Source: JBEIQE01 sp040376705 (GTDB lineage Bacteria > Pseudomonadota > Alphaproteobacteria > UBA2400). Taken from it: 64,000 nucleotides of DNA. The position numbers and the translations under genes were made by a program. Positions 15,019-23,787 of the stretch are shown here, in pieces. The notes under the pieces are model-generated. The model was not told where the DNA came from. It saw nothing but the letters and a program-made list of their open reading frames with translations, and ran no database searches. Each line of letters begins with the position of its first letter. Positions within the stretch are counted from its first letter, which is position 1. The stretch is taken from positions 21,227-85,226 of the forward strand of contig JBEIQE010000010.1 in NCBI GenBank assembly GCA_040376705.1. The letters are read 5' to 3'.

Positions 15019-17238
15019 ATGCGCAGCCCGCCACCTTCTTCGGCCCGTCCTGAGCTTGAGCGTTGGCTCAGGCAGCAGAAGATTACTGACCCGCATACAC
15101 GCCATAGTATCCTTGCTCTGCATGAGCAGTGGGCGCAGACGCCGCGCCATACGCTTTATAAAACCGATAACCCCAAGGCGGATGAAGCCGACCTGGTATT
15201 GATTTCGGAGATAGACGCAGAATCCCAATCACCACGCTACCGCGTTATGGGTATCAGCAAGCGCGATGCGCAGTTCCATGTTGCTACTGTCAAGCGTGAG
15301 GCTACAAAGGACTACACACCGCTGCAAATCGGTTGGCGTGCGATCAACAATTATGGGTTTGAATATGGTGCCCGTAGTTTTGAAAGCGGGCAGGACCGCA
15401 GCTGGTTCAAGCATGACGTGCTGTATTTGCCTGCGCATGGCCATGCCCGCAAGCTGGTGAGGGAAATTGCCCGCTTGGCCGGCAAGCCGGATGTACCCGA
15501 CTGGTATGATAATCGCAACAAACGTATTTATGGACGTTTGCATGATGCGCTGGCGCGTGAAGAGGCACGACGTATCCGCAAGGTATGCCATGGCTTTATT
15601 GCAGAGATGGACCAGGCCGCGCTCAAGGTAATGCGCCATATCGGCACGGTTGAACGCTGGACCTACCAGTGGCTAACCGGTGAGCGCGACTGGATTGAAG
15701 ACCATGTTTCGCAAAAGAAGAAAGCTGCATCGCCGCAAGCACAGCAGCGCCGCCAGCAGGCAGCTACGGCTTTTCCGGGACTCATTTTCATGATGCGTAA
15801 TTCGCGCGAGATCAGTAAAGCAATTGATGCTGATAACCCATTTATGCCTGCGGTTATGGATCATCTGTCGGGCACGCGCTGGCGTAAGCATGAATACGCT
15901 GTCAGCCCTGCATTGATGAAGTTTATTGTGGGCAAGAAGCCCCGCGCGTTTGATCCTAAGTATAAGCGCTGTCTTGAGTTCGGCTCGAATGAAAAATTCG
16001 CCATGGAAGTGCATAACATATTCGGTTTTATCAGCCAGCTTCCTAAGGAGTGGTGGCCTAACAAGCCTGAACAGTGGAAGCAATACCAGGGTGTTAAACA
16101 TACTTTCGAGTCGTGGTCGCATCTCACCGGTCTTAAACCAAAAGAACTGGTGCGTGGCTTTGCGCAAATGGTGCGTACCATCGGCAGCGAGCATCCGGCT
16201 GTATTTGCAAATCAGCAGGGCGCTATTGCACTAGCCGATGTAAAGCGCGTGCTCGGCCAGAGTGAAAAGCCCTACAGGATGCGGCAGATTGTGCGTAAAA
16301 CTCTGCCAGATGGCAAGATTACGCCCGATTTTATCGCGGCAATTGGTAGCCGCGCGCATGATGACAGTTTTGGTGGGCTGGAGGGTAACCTCAAAGACTT
16401 TATCAGCCGTGTCGTTGATCAGGTCGTGGTACCAGCCATCGCACAAACCTGTGCTGATGCGGGGATTAACTGGGTTCAGTTCATGGGCCAGTTCAACGAG
16501 TGGTCGTCAGATAATGGCCATGCAATCGGCACTACGGCCAGTCAGCTGTTTAACGGTATCAGTCCATCGGTAGTTTACACCGCCAGCAAGCGCTGGCACC
16601 GGCAAGCTGCGGGTATGGAGCGCCTCACCGGCCGGTATCAGGAGCCTAGCAGCTGGCTACGCCTGTTTAACCCCACTATTTCGCCAGAAGGTGTGCGCAT
16701 GCGCTGCCTGAACAGCAGTACCGCTTTGCTGGATGAGGGCAGTGAACAGTCTAACTGCGTAGGTGGGTATGCTTATAATTGCATGTTCAAAGGCTCACAT
16801 ATCATCAGCCTTACAGCAGCTGATAAGTCCTGGCGCACGACCATGGAGCTGCAGGTAAAGGACAGAGAAGTGCAGTGTGTACAGCACGAGTTGGCTGGTA
16901 ATGGCAGGAATCTGCCCCCTGAGGCTTTGGCTGCACAGAATTGGCTTGTAGGGGCAATCAATAAAGGCCTGGTGCCGGTTGACTGGAAAGCAGTGGATGC
17001 AGCGCAGGCCGCTAACCTGCAGCGTATGCAGGAATTTGAAGAGAAAAAATTGCAATTACGTATAGGTTTCAACCCGCTTAATCGCGATGATACCGAAAAT
17101 GCCTACCAGCGCTGGCGGCGGGCGATACCGGATATTCTGCCGGATGCCACCCGTACCGAGATGCTTGAGCGCACCGGTATTACGCAACATATTAAAGCCG
17201 AAATTGCCGAGCGTAGGCAGCAGCCATATGCTCCATAG
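15019..17238 (+). CDS. PcfJ-like domain protein, 739 aa
   Basis: The strongest visible signature is EGSEQSNCVGGYAYNCMFKG near residue 574, followed by a beta segment (TTMELQVKDREVQCVQHEL). A conserved x-x-x-x-CV-x-x-Y plus G context is the core of PcfJ-domain proteins, named after a gene of the enterococcal conjugative plasmid pCF10; their biochemical role is unknown. The N-terminal 550 residues are basic and helical with many Trp residues and no signal peptide or membrane segment. No conjugation, relaxase or phage gene surrounds it, so it looks like a stand-alone chromosomal copy. Family assignment is moderate; the gene itself is certain. Confidence 0.72.
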   Translation: MRSPPPSSARPELERWLRQQKITDPHTRHSILALHEQWAQTPRHTLYKTDNPKADEADLVLISEIDAESQSPRYRVMGISKRDAQFHVATVKREATKDYTPLQIGWRAINNYGFEYGARSFESGQDRSWFKHDVLYLPAHGHARKLVREIARLAGKPDVPDWYDNRNKRIYGRLHDALAREEARRIRKVCHGFIAEMDQAALKVMRHIGTVERWTYQWLTGERDWIEDHVSQKKKAASPQAQQRRQQAATAFPGLIFMMRNSREISKAIDADNPFMPAVMDHLSGTRWRKHEYAVSPALMKFIVGKKPRAFDPKYKRCLEFGSNEKFAMEVHNIFGFISQLPKEWWPNKPEQWKQYQGVKHTFESWSHLTGLKPKELVRGFAQMVRTIGSEHPAVFANQQGAIALADVKRVLGQSEKPYRMRQIVRKTLPDGKITPDFIAAIGSRAHDDSFGGLEGNLKDFISRVVDQVVVPAIAQTCADAGINWVQFMGQFNEWSSDNGHAIGTTASQLFNGISPSVVYTASKRWHRQAAGMERLTGRYQEPSSWLRLFNPTISPEGVRMRCLNSSTALLDEGSEQSNCVGGYAYNCMFKGSHIISLTAADKSWRTTMELQVKDREVQCVQHELAGNGRNLPPEALAAQNWLVGAINKGLVPVDWKAVDAAQAANLQRMQEFEEKKLQLRIGFNPLNRDDTENAYQRWRRAIPDILPDATRTEMLERTGITQHIKAEIAERRQQPYAP

Positions 17239-17259
17239 CTTGCTAGAGCATATGAAGGG

Positions 17260-18319
17260 TTACGGGGTGGCGTAGTTATTTTTGTTACGGCCGTGGCGCA
17301 TTAAACGGGTTATGCGTATTTCTAGTATTTCATAAGATATATATGAAATAATCAGTGTTGGCGGCAGGGAAAGAATGGCAAATGCCAACTGACTGTGCTG
17401 CTCGAGGGTGGTTGGAAGCGCCAGTATATACATGCCTTTTTTAACAATCGCCATGACGATTGTTTGCCACAAATAAAAACTGAAGCTGATGCTGCCAAGA
17501 AACTGAACTGGCCGAGCCAGCAGCATATTGGCAAACCAGCCTTGGCCACGGGTAACACCGAGCAGCCCCAGTGTTGCTAACCCGAGAGCTATGAAGAATA
17601 AAAGGCCCGAAAAAGGCTCGGCAATAATATGCTGCAGTTTGAAGTGAGGCACATGTCCGAGCATGCCATTAGCAAGTGAATGCCAAAGTGAAATCGCCGC
17701 AAAAAAGTAATAGCCCTGACGGCAGGATGATGCCCCTTTTAACAGGGCGATCTAGCAACCCATAGGCAATAGCCATACCTGTAACAAAGCAGGCTGCGCG
17801 CAAGTGCTGGCTTAAAAGCAAAAGCCCTGCTGTGCAGGCGATGATCAGAGCGGCACGTTTGGAGAAGAACTGGCTGCTGATACCAAATAATACAAACATG
17901 CTGTAGAAAGCAAATTCATAGCTGATCGACCAGGCAGCAGGATGGATGATGGGGAAGGGAAAAATAGGCGGTAAAGCGAGCAGATTGACGGCTATATCAA
18001 ACGGGGTTGATGGAATGGCTTTGCTGCTTTGGAACTGGCCAAGAACAACAATAGTAAGAACTGTTACCCAAAGCACAGGGAAAATCCGGGTTGCGCGGTC
18101 ATATAGAAACTCTAGTGGTTTGCGCGCCTTTTTAAAGGCGATAGCAATTACAATACCACTAATACCGAAGAAAAGTTCAACCGCGTACTCAAATGTACCA
18201 AGGATAAATGCAAGACTTTGTGAGGCGTAAGTTGGTAAGCCTGAATCAGTCACGTGAAATAGAAAAATCAGAAATGCCAGAATACCGCGCAGGCCGTGGA
18301 TATAAAGATTACGTGACAA
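17260..18319 (-). pseudogene. Acyltransferase 3 (OafA/YrhL) family membrane protein, broken by a frameshift
   Basis: The upstream frame starts MSRNLYIHGLRGILAFLIFLFHV, the classic acyltransferase-3 N-terminus with the catalytic-type His, and continues through several helices (ELFFGISGIVIAIAF, RATRIFPVLWV). Near 17697-17720 the frame is lost at a run of six T on the coding strand; one base forward the homology resumes as FFAAISLWHSLANGMLGH and ends with SISFSFYLWQTIV and further helices. Removing one base gives an intact 352-residue protein, the usual length. Such proteins O-acylate surface sugars or lipids. Both halves are otherwise undamaged, so a sequence error in the T-run is possible. Confidence 0.8.
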
Positions 18320-18555
18320 GCTGGTTAATCCTTGAAGTTGATATTTGAATTTACATTCATGAGCGCTAAGAAACGCAGCATAATGAGCTGCCTGCGTGGG
18401 TTGTAACGCATCAGTTGCGCGAATAAAAATAAAAAATCATGATTATACATAAGGCCTTCTGCTGGAAAGGCGCAGCAGCTAGGCGCATCATGCCAAGGTA
18501 TTGTTTTGTTGACGCTTTAGCTTTTAGCCTAGGAGCAAACTTTAGGTGTTCTGCG

Positions 18556-19104
18556 CTATTGGCTGCTCATGGCATCTATTAAGCCTAGTCGCTCAAGCGC
18601 AGCGGATGTCGCCTGGCCCAGTTCCTGAAGTATCTCAATTTCAGCGTTGGTAGCTTGGCGTGTAACAGCCCAATAGGTGCCAATCGCGCCAATCGGTCCG
18701 CTTTGGCGGATGGGTACCATAGCCAGGCTTTTTACGAACGTGGACCGATAGGCTGCGGTCAGGATGCGATCATCCTTATTGATATCAGGAATGGTTGTGG
18801 GAATCGCGTTCATCATCACCCAGCCGCTTACGCATTCGGAAATGGGAAAGCGTTTGCCTTTCCATAACAGGCTGATTGCATCTTCATCTACATAATAGCA
18901 TTTATCGCCATCTTTCAGTACAAAAGTGGCGCCATCGGCCTCAACCAGTGTGCGTGCGGCAGTGCGTACAATTGCTGTTATGGTATTCAGGTCTTGAGCC
19001 TGTGCAAGCGCGTCGCGCGCTTTCTCCATCAGCCCAATGGCGCGGCTGCGCCATTCAGATTCGTGACTGCTATTATCCTGACTGATACGGACGGCGCATT
19101 CCAT
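18556..19104 (-). CDS. GAF domain protein
   Basis: The 182-residue protein starts with a short helix (SEWRSRAIGLMEKARDALAQAQ) and then a single GAF domain: AARTLVEADGATFVLKDGDKCYYVDE, a central VSGWVMMNAIPTTIPDINKDDRI, and SLAMVPIRQSGPIGAIGTYWAV near the end. GAF domains sense small ligands or mediate dimers. No output domain is attached, so it may act by protein contact, for example on a histidine kinase or on the diguanylate cyclase elsewhere in the genome. A similar GAF sits at the end of the cyclase at 44407. It stands alone: the nearest same-strand gene is 195 bases away, and the 236 bases downstream hold nothing I recognise. Confidence 0.83.
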   Translation of the reverse strand: MECAVRISQDNSSHESEWRSRAIGLMEKARDALAQAQDLNTITAIVRTAARTLVEADGATFVLKDGDKCYYVDEDAISLLWKGKRFPISECVSGWVMMNAIPTTIPDINKDDRILTAAYRSTFVKSLAMVPIRQSGPIGAIGTYWAVTRQATNAEIEILQELGQATSAALERLGLIDAMSSQ

Positions 19105-19242
19105 GCCGCACTCCTGCTATCGCAAAGAAACTCAAGACTATATCCCGCAAGATACTATATATATTTTGCAATTAAAAGGTTAACTCTTGGTAATGGGCTG
19201 CATGCTTATGTAGGCTTTTTATATTATTATTTCTACTAGAAA

Positions 19243-19274
19243 GTGCGTTGAGTGCGTTGAGTGCGTTGAGTGCG
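19243..19274. repeat. Short tandem repeat, 9-base unit, about 3.5 copies
   Basis: Three exact copies of gtgcgttga follow one another and a partial fourth (gtgcg) ends the array. It lies between the GAF gene and the hydrolase gene, just after the 3' end of the latter, in otherwise AT-rich non-coding sequence. It does not look like an operator for a known regulator. Such arrays change length by replication slippage. Confidence 0.85.
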
Positions 19275-19298
19275 AGTATTCTCAAGTTAAGGTAAATC

Positions 19299-20156
19299 TT
19301 ACTGGCTGCGCTTGAGCGAGAAAAGCACGTTCCACATCGCCAGATTGGTGTAGGTATAGGTCCATACATCATGCCCCATACCCTCCAGTTCCATGAAGGA
19401 GGCGGGTTTGTTCTGCGCACGCAGGGCTTCGATGATCTGCCTACCAGCTTCAGGGTTATCGTTACTACCATGCACCGCCAGAATTGGTACATCAGCCGGA
19501 AAGCGGCTCGCGTGGGCAGGTGGCCAGCTACCGCACAGTACCAGCGCCCCTGCAAATACATCAGGATAGCTCTCAATCATGGCATAGGTACCCGAGCCGC
19601 CCATGGAATAGCCACTGACATAAATACGGCTGCGGTCGATTGAATAGGCCTCTAGTACCTGCTGTACTGCTGTCATGGCCAGAGGGGCGGCACTGCTGAG
19701 CCTCTCTTTAGGGGCAATTATATCCCAGCGCGTCCCCTCTGGTGCGATGGGCACGACAATAAAGGCAGGAAAGCGGATTTGTATGGCCGGGTCCAGCGCG
19801 TAATACCCGCCATGCATATGTCGGCTCGCGCCATGCAGAAGCAGCAAGAGCGGGTACTTTTTGGCAGGGTCATAGTCCTTGGGAGTGTAGAGGTAATACT
19901 TGAAATAATAGGGCCGCGTCTCGGCGAACGAGTATTTAACTTCATAAAGCGAGGTACGATTGAGCATGGGTGGCTGGGCCGGATAGGCAGCCGTGCGCTG
20001 GCGAATGGCTGTAATATTACGCTCTACCTCCTGCCTTTCAAATGCCACCTGCTCAGGCGCCAGGGTGGCAGGCAGCGATTGCTGGTAAGAATAGCCTATC
20101 ACGCCGATAAACAGGCAGGCCGCAAGAGCTATTATAAGGTTGTTAAGCGATAGCAT
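19299..20156 (-). CDS. Secreted or membrane-anchored alpha/beta hydrolase (esterase/peptidase-like)
   Basis: The 285-residue protein has an N-terminal hydrophobic helix (LIIALAACLFIGVIGYSY) that is a signal anchor or uncleaved signal. The fold then follows prolyl-oligopeptidase/PHB-depolymerase-type hydrolases: strand and oxyanion region PLLLLLHGASRHMHGG, nucleophile elbow GYSMGG, acid in VHGSNDNPEAG, and histidine in MEGMGHDVW-type LEGMGHDVWTY. All three triad residues are thus visible. The substrate is not evident; a periplasmic esterase or feruloyl-esterase-like role is plausible. It has no same-strand partner within 160 bases. Confidence 0.85.
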   Translation of the reverse strand: MLSLNNLIIALAACLFIGVIGYSYQQSLPATLAPEQVAFERQEVERNITAIRQRTAAYPAQPPMLNRTSLYEVKYSFAETRPYYFKYYLYTPKDYDPAKKYPLLLLLHGASRHMHGGYYALDPAIQIRFPAFIVVPIAPEGTRWDIIAPKERLSSAAPLAMTAVQQVLEAYSIDRSRIYVSGYSMGGSGTYAMIESYPDVFAGALVLCGSWPPAHASRFPADVPILAVHGSNDNPEAGRQIIEALRAQNKPASFMELEGMGHDVWTYTYTNLAMWNVLFSLKRSQ

Positions 20157-20320
20157 CCTTCAGCCTGAACCGGGTGTAATAGCGCATGAGTAGGTTAACT
20201 ACACAGATCTGATCTCTGGTTATCTTCGTATTACCAATAACTTGAAATTATCCTAACTATAAGGGCGGAATAAAAAAAGCATTTATTCTGTGCTTGGTTG
20301 CTTTTATGCGGAGCAATAAC

Positions 20321-20881
20321 ATGAGTGGTACTGAGCAGCCCAGGTATACGCTTGAGCGCACTGACGCTAATATCGAGGTGCGCCAGTATACAGACCTGAT
20401 CTGCGCCGAGGTGCATATGCCGGGCGAGCAGCAGGAGGCAATTAGCCAAGGATTTAAAATCCTGGCTGATTACATTTTTGGCAACAACATCTCCCAGGCC
20501 AGAATGAGTGTATCCCCTCTCGTATCACAGCAGCAGAGGTCAGAAAAAATAGCAATGACCGCGCCCGTAATGCAGCAGGCTTTATCCGATAGCTGGTCGG
20601 TGCGCTTTATTATGCCGGCTGATCATACTCTGCAAACCCTGCCAAAGCCTTGTCATGAGGGCGTCATGCTCAAGGTGGTGCCCGCAGGCAGGTATGCTGT
20701 GATAAAATTTTCAGGCCTTAACAGCACCAGCAATCTTCAAGAACATGAGGCGCAGCTTAAGGCTTATGTTCATGACATGAAGCTGATGACCGAAGGCGAA
20801 GTTCTCTACGCATTCTATAACCCACCATGGACCCCGCCACCTTTGCGGCGTAACGAGATCATGCTCAGGCTGCAGGATTGA
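20321..20881 (+). CDS. SOUL family heme-binding protein
   Basis: The 186-residue protein matches SOUL/HBP: ERTDANIEVRQYTDLICAEV at the start (the typical I-E-x-R-x-Y segment), FKILADYIFGNN, and KIAMTAPV, the most conserved family motif, followed by MPADHTLQTLPKP and the closing YNPPWTPPPLRRNEI. SOUL proteins bind heme or other tetrapyrroles. I chose the ATG at 20321, preceded by GGAGC at seven bases. The stop is one base before the photolyase start, so the two are cotranscribed; SOUL genes often sit beside photolyase genes in proteobacteria, which suggests a link to light or photo-oxidative stress. Confidence 0.92.
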   Translation: MSGTEQPRYTLERTDANIEVRQYTDLICAEVHMPGEQQEAISQGFKILADYIFGNNISQARMSVSPLVSQQQRSEKIAMTAPVMQQALSDSWSVRFIMPADHTLQTLPKPCHEGVMLKVVPAGRYAVIKFSGLNSTSNLQEHEAQLKAYVHDMKLMTEGEVLYAFYNPPWTPPPLRRNEIMLRLQD

Positions 20882-20882
20882 T

Positions 20883-22397
20883 ATGGACGCAATCAGCATC
20901 CTCTGGTTCAAGCGTGATCTGCGTACGGCTGATCACTACCCGCTGCAGCTTGCTGCTGCTCATGGGCATGTCATACCGCTTTATATTAATGAGCCAGAGA
21001 TGTGGCGGCAGCCAGACAGCAGCCTGCGGCACTGGTGTTTCATTCATGATAGTCTGCAGGCTCTTGATAAGAATTTACAGCGCCTCAGTGGTCGCCTGAT
21101 TATTCGTGAGGGGCATGCGCTTGAGGTACTTGCTGCGCTTAGTGAGCAATACCATGTCAGGCAGATATTCTCACATGAAGAGACGGGTAATGCCTGGAGC
21201 TACCGCCGTGATAAAGAAATTTCTAAGTGGTGCCGTGCAAAGGGGGTGCTGTGGCATGAGCATCAGAGCCATGGGGTAAAACGGCGGCTCGCTGAGCGGG
21301 CAGGCTGGGCTGACCAGCGTAATGCACATATGCGGGCGGATATCATCATGCAGCCGGCCGGCTTACGGGTGCCGGTAGATATACAGTCCGACCCGCTACC
21401 AGCCATACCCAAGGGGCTAGTGCATGCTGATGCCGTATCGGTGCAGGTTGGTGGTAGGGAGGAGGGTTTGAAGGTATTAGGCGGGTTTTTGAAGCAGCGC
21501 AGCCGCGAATACTTAACGACTATCAGTAAGCCCGGTATTTCTGCCCGTCATTGCTCACGCCTGAGCCCGCATATTGCTTACGGCACTCTTTCTGTACGTG
21601 AAATCGAGCAGGCGACTCGCCACGCCTTTAACAATACAGATGATGTATACTGGCGGCGCGCTTTGCAGGCTTTCTCAAGCCGTCTGGCATGGCGCTGCCA
21701 TTTTGTACAAAAGCTGGAAAGTCAGCCAGCGATTGAGACCCAGTGCATGCACCCTGCTTGTGAAGCTCTACGCCCCCGGCAGGGTGACCCGCAGCTGCTC
21801 GAGGCCTGGTATAAGGGGCAAACCGGCTACCTCCTTATTGACGCTGTCATGCGCTCCCTACACGAAAACGGCTGGGTGACTTTCCGCATGCGCGCACTGG
21901 TCACATCGTTCGCCAGTTATCACCTATGGCTTGATTGGCGTGAGACAGCACCGCTATTAGCGCGTTTGTTTACCGATTATGAGCCCGGCATTCATTACAG
22001 CCAGATGCAGATGCAATCCGGTGTAACCGGCATAAACGCCTTGCGTATGTACAATCCGATCAAGCAATCGCTTGAGCATGTGGCGGATGGCAAGTTCATT
22101 TACCGTTATGTGCCCGAGCTTAAGCACGTTCCGTTAACATGGCTGCACGAGCCGTGGCGCATGCCCAAAGCTCAGCAGGAAAGCGCTGGCGTATTGATTG
22201 GTAAAAACTACCCCGTACCATTGGCGGAGCACGAGGTCGCTATGGCCAAAGCGCGTGCTGCATTCAAGGCATTACATCATGAGGTCGGGTTTGGTGCAGA
22301 GGCACGCAAGGTATATGAGAAACTCGGTAGTCGCCAGAAACAGCCGAACCGTAAAAAAGTAATGGTGCCGAATAAGCAGCTATCATTCGATATTTAG
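20883..22397 (+). CDS. phr: Cryptochrome/deoxyribodipyrimidine photolyase family flavoprotein
   Basis: The 504-residue protein has the N-terminal photolyase alpha/beta domain (SILWFKRDLRTADHYPL) and the C-terminal FAD-binding domain with LSPHIAYGTLSVREIEQ, GQTGYLLIDAVMRSLHENGWVTFRMR (in pieces: TGYLLIDAVMRSL, then WVTFRMR) and the closing RYVPELKHVPLTWLHEPW. The WHEHQSHGVKRRLAERAGWA stretch is typical of a proteobacterial subgroup annotated as cryptochrome/photolyase. It would repair UV dimers or act as a blue-light sensor; sequence alone does not decide. It follows SOUL directly and its last 15 bases overlap the 3' end of the convergent oxidoreductase gene. Confidence 0.92.
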   Translation: MDAISILWFKRDLRTADHYPLQLAAAHGHVIPLYINEPEMWRQPDSSLRHWCFIHDSLQALDKNLQRLSGRLIIREGHALEVLAALSEQYHVRQIFSHEETGNAWSYRRDKEISKWCRAKGVLWHEHQSHGVKRRLAERAGWADQRNAHMRADIIMQPAGLRVPVDIQSDPLPAIPKGLVHADAVSVQVGGREEGLKVLGGFLKQRSREYLTTISKPGISARHCSRLSPHIAYGTLSVREIEQATRHAFNNTDDVYWRRALQAFSSRLAWRCHFVQKLESQPAIETQCMHPACEALRPRQGDPQLLEAWYKGQTGYLLIDAVMRSLHENGWVTFRMRALVTSFASYHLWLDWRETAPLLARLFTDYEPGIHYSQMQMQSGVTGINALRMYNPIKQSLEHVADGKFIYRYVPELKHVPLTWLHEPWRMPKAQQESAGVLIGKNYPVPLAEHEVAMAKARAAFKALHHEVGFGAEARKVYEKLGSRQKQPNRKKVMVPNKQLSFDI

Positions 22398-23369
22398 GGC
22401 CTGCTTAATCTGGTTGGCTACTTCAGTAGCAGCCTGCCAGATTTCTTCAAGCCGGGATGAGTAAGCCCAGTCACTGGTGATTGCTAGGTGGTTATGCATA
22501 TCAACAACAGGGCCGCTTTTAAGGCCATGCGCTACAATCGCATACTTCCAGCGATGCAGCTTGGCATAACCTGCCTTCGCTTTATCAAGCTGCAGTAACT
22601 TGCAAAGCTCATCAAGCAGATGCTTTTCAACCCATAGCGGGTCTGTGTCGATATGCTGTTCGGCCCAGTCGTTATGACTATGGGCAACCAGACATGTTTT
22701 ACTGGGGTCGCGCCCGGGCTTATTCGAGTTAACCGTGATCCACTTGATCGGGCTATCATGCACACGTGCACCCAGCCACGGCAAATCAATCGCCTCCTCA
22801 AATCCAAGCATAACCGCATGGCAGGCCTTCATCGAGACATGCTGTAATACAGGTGGGCATAGGTCTGTAGGTGCCAGAAGTGTACGCACTTGCTCCGGCG
22901 GTGCCGTCAGAATTACCCAGTCATAACTGCCCAGTAAATTGCCATCTGCCTTATTATGGAGCTGCCATTTGCTGTCTCGGTTGATAGGCGCAATTTCGGT
23001 ATTGAGAATAACGTGGCTATCTCTAGCGAGCCATGAGCACCAGCTGTTCATTTGCGGGCTGGCGGTATAATGCTTTTCATCCCAGATGCGTTCCCAACTC
23101 CTGGTCGGGCTCAGATTTATTATTTTACCAGTGCTATGCGATATCACGCCTTGCTCAATAAGTGGCTGCAGATAGGCTTGAAACGCGGGTGTGCGGGCAG
23201 TAAAAAACTGTGCGCCATGGTCAAACGCAAATGGGCCAGATATGCGTGTGGAACATCTACCGCCTACGCCGCGGGCTTTCTCGTACACAGTTACTTTAGC
23301 ATGAGAGCCCAGGCTGTGCGCCAGTAGAAGGCCAGAAAGCCCAGCCCCGATGATCGCTATATTTTTCAT
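22383..23369 (-). CDS. FAD/NAD(P)-dependent oxidoreductase, renalase-like (COG3380 type)
   Basis: The 328-residue protein starts with the dinucleotide-binding loop IAIIGAGLSGLLLAHSL, followed by the second Rossmann strand and the R-G-x-G-G-R-C motif in KARGVGGRCSTR and DHGAQFFTAR, all typical of renalase-like amine oxidase relatives. A late WKYAIVAHG and ITSDWAYSSRLEEIWQA mark the FAD C-terminal region. Genes of this type often accompany photolyase genes. It overlaps the DUF3429 gene start by four bases (its own ATG lies within the end of that gene), so the two are in one transcript, convergent to SOUL-phr. Confidence 0.88.
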   Translation of the reverse strand: MKNIAIIGAGLSGLLLAHSLGSHAKVTVYEKARGVGGRCSTRISGPFAFDHGAQFFTARTPAFQAYLQPLIEQGVISHSTGKIINLSPTRSWERIWDEKHYTASPQMNSWCSWLARDSHVILNTEIAPINRDSKWQLHNKADGNLLGSYDWVILTAPPEQVRTLLAPTDLCPPVLQHVSMKACHAVMLGFEEAIDLPWLGARVHDSPIKWITVNSNKPGRDPSKTCLVAHSHNDWAEQHIDTDPLWVEKHLLDELCKLLQLDKAKAGYAKLHRWKYAIVAHGLKSGPVVDMHNHLAITSDWAYSSRLEEIWQAATEVANQIKQALNIE

Positions 23370-23779
23370 GCTGTATATACGGCTATTATCGCCAGACAGA
23401 CCACGACAATTCCTGTAATTATAAGCCGTAAGATCATATAGGATTTGTGGATCACTCCGCGCTTCAGGCAGAAATAATCCGCAGGTAACAAGAGTAAAAA
23501 CAGCAATATCATCGCTAAATAAAAGGATTGGTCCATTTGTATGAAGGCTATCCAGCCAAGCAGCGCAATCATGTTAGAATAAATTAACAGTGAGAGATTT
23601 TTCCCGAGCGTTAGTCCCCAGCAGGCGCCTGCCATGAAAGACAGGATAATCAGGGCGTATACGCGTAAAGCCTCAGCCATGGCCGTACTGCTACTCAGGC
23701 CGAATGACTGGTCAGCCGCAACAGCAATAAATGGCAGAGTGCCGGCAAAGGCGAGATACTTTTCTATATTCTGTGTCAT
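23366..23779 (-). CDS. DUF3429 family membrane protein
   Basis: The 137-residue protein has about five hydrophobic segments and begins NIEKYLAFAGTLPFIAVAADQ; the segment ALIILSFMAGACWGLTL is the most typical of DUF3429. Function is unknown; in many marine and freshwater proteobacteria this family sits with photolyase, SOUL or FAD-oxidoreductase genes. Here it is directly upstream of and coupled to the renalase-like gene and eight bases downstream of the transporter gene, so transporter-DUF3429-oxidoreductase may be one operon. Confidence 0.85.
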   Translation of the reverse strand: MTQNIEKYLAFAGTLPFIAVAADQSFGLSSSTAMAEALRVYALIILSFMAGACWGLTLGKNLSLLIYSNMIALLGWIAFIQMDQSFYLAMILLFLLLLPADYFCLKRGVIHKSYMILRLIITGIVVVCLAIIAVYTA

Positions 23780-23787
23780 ATGAAGAC

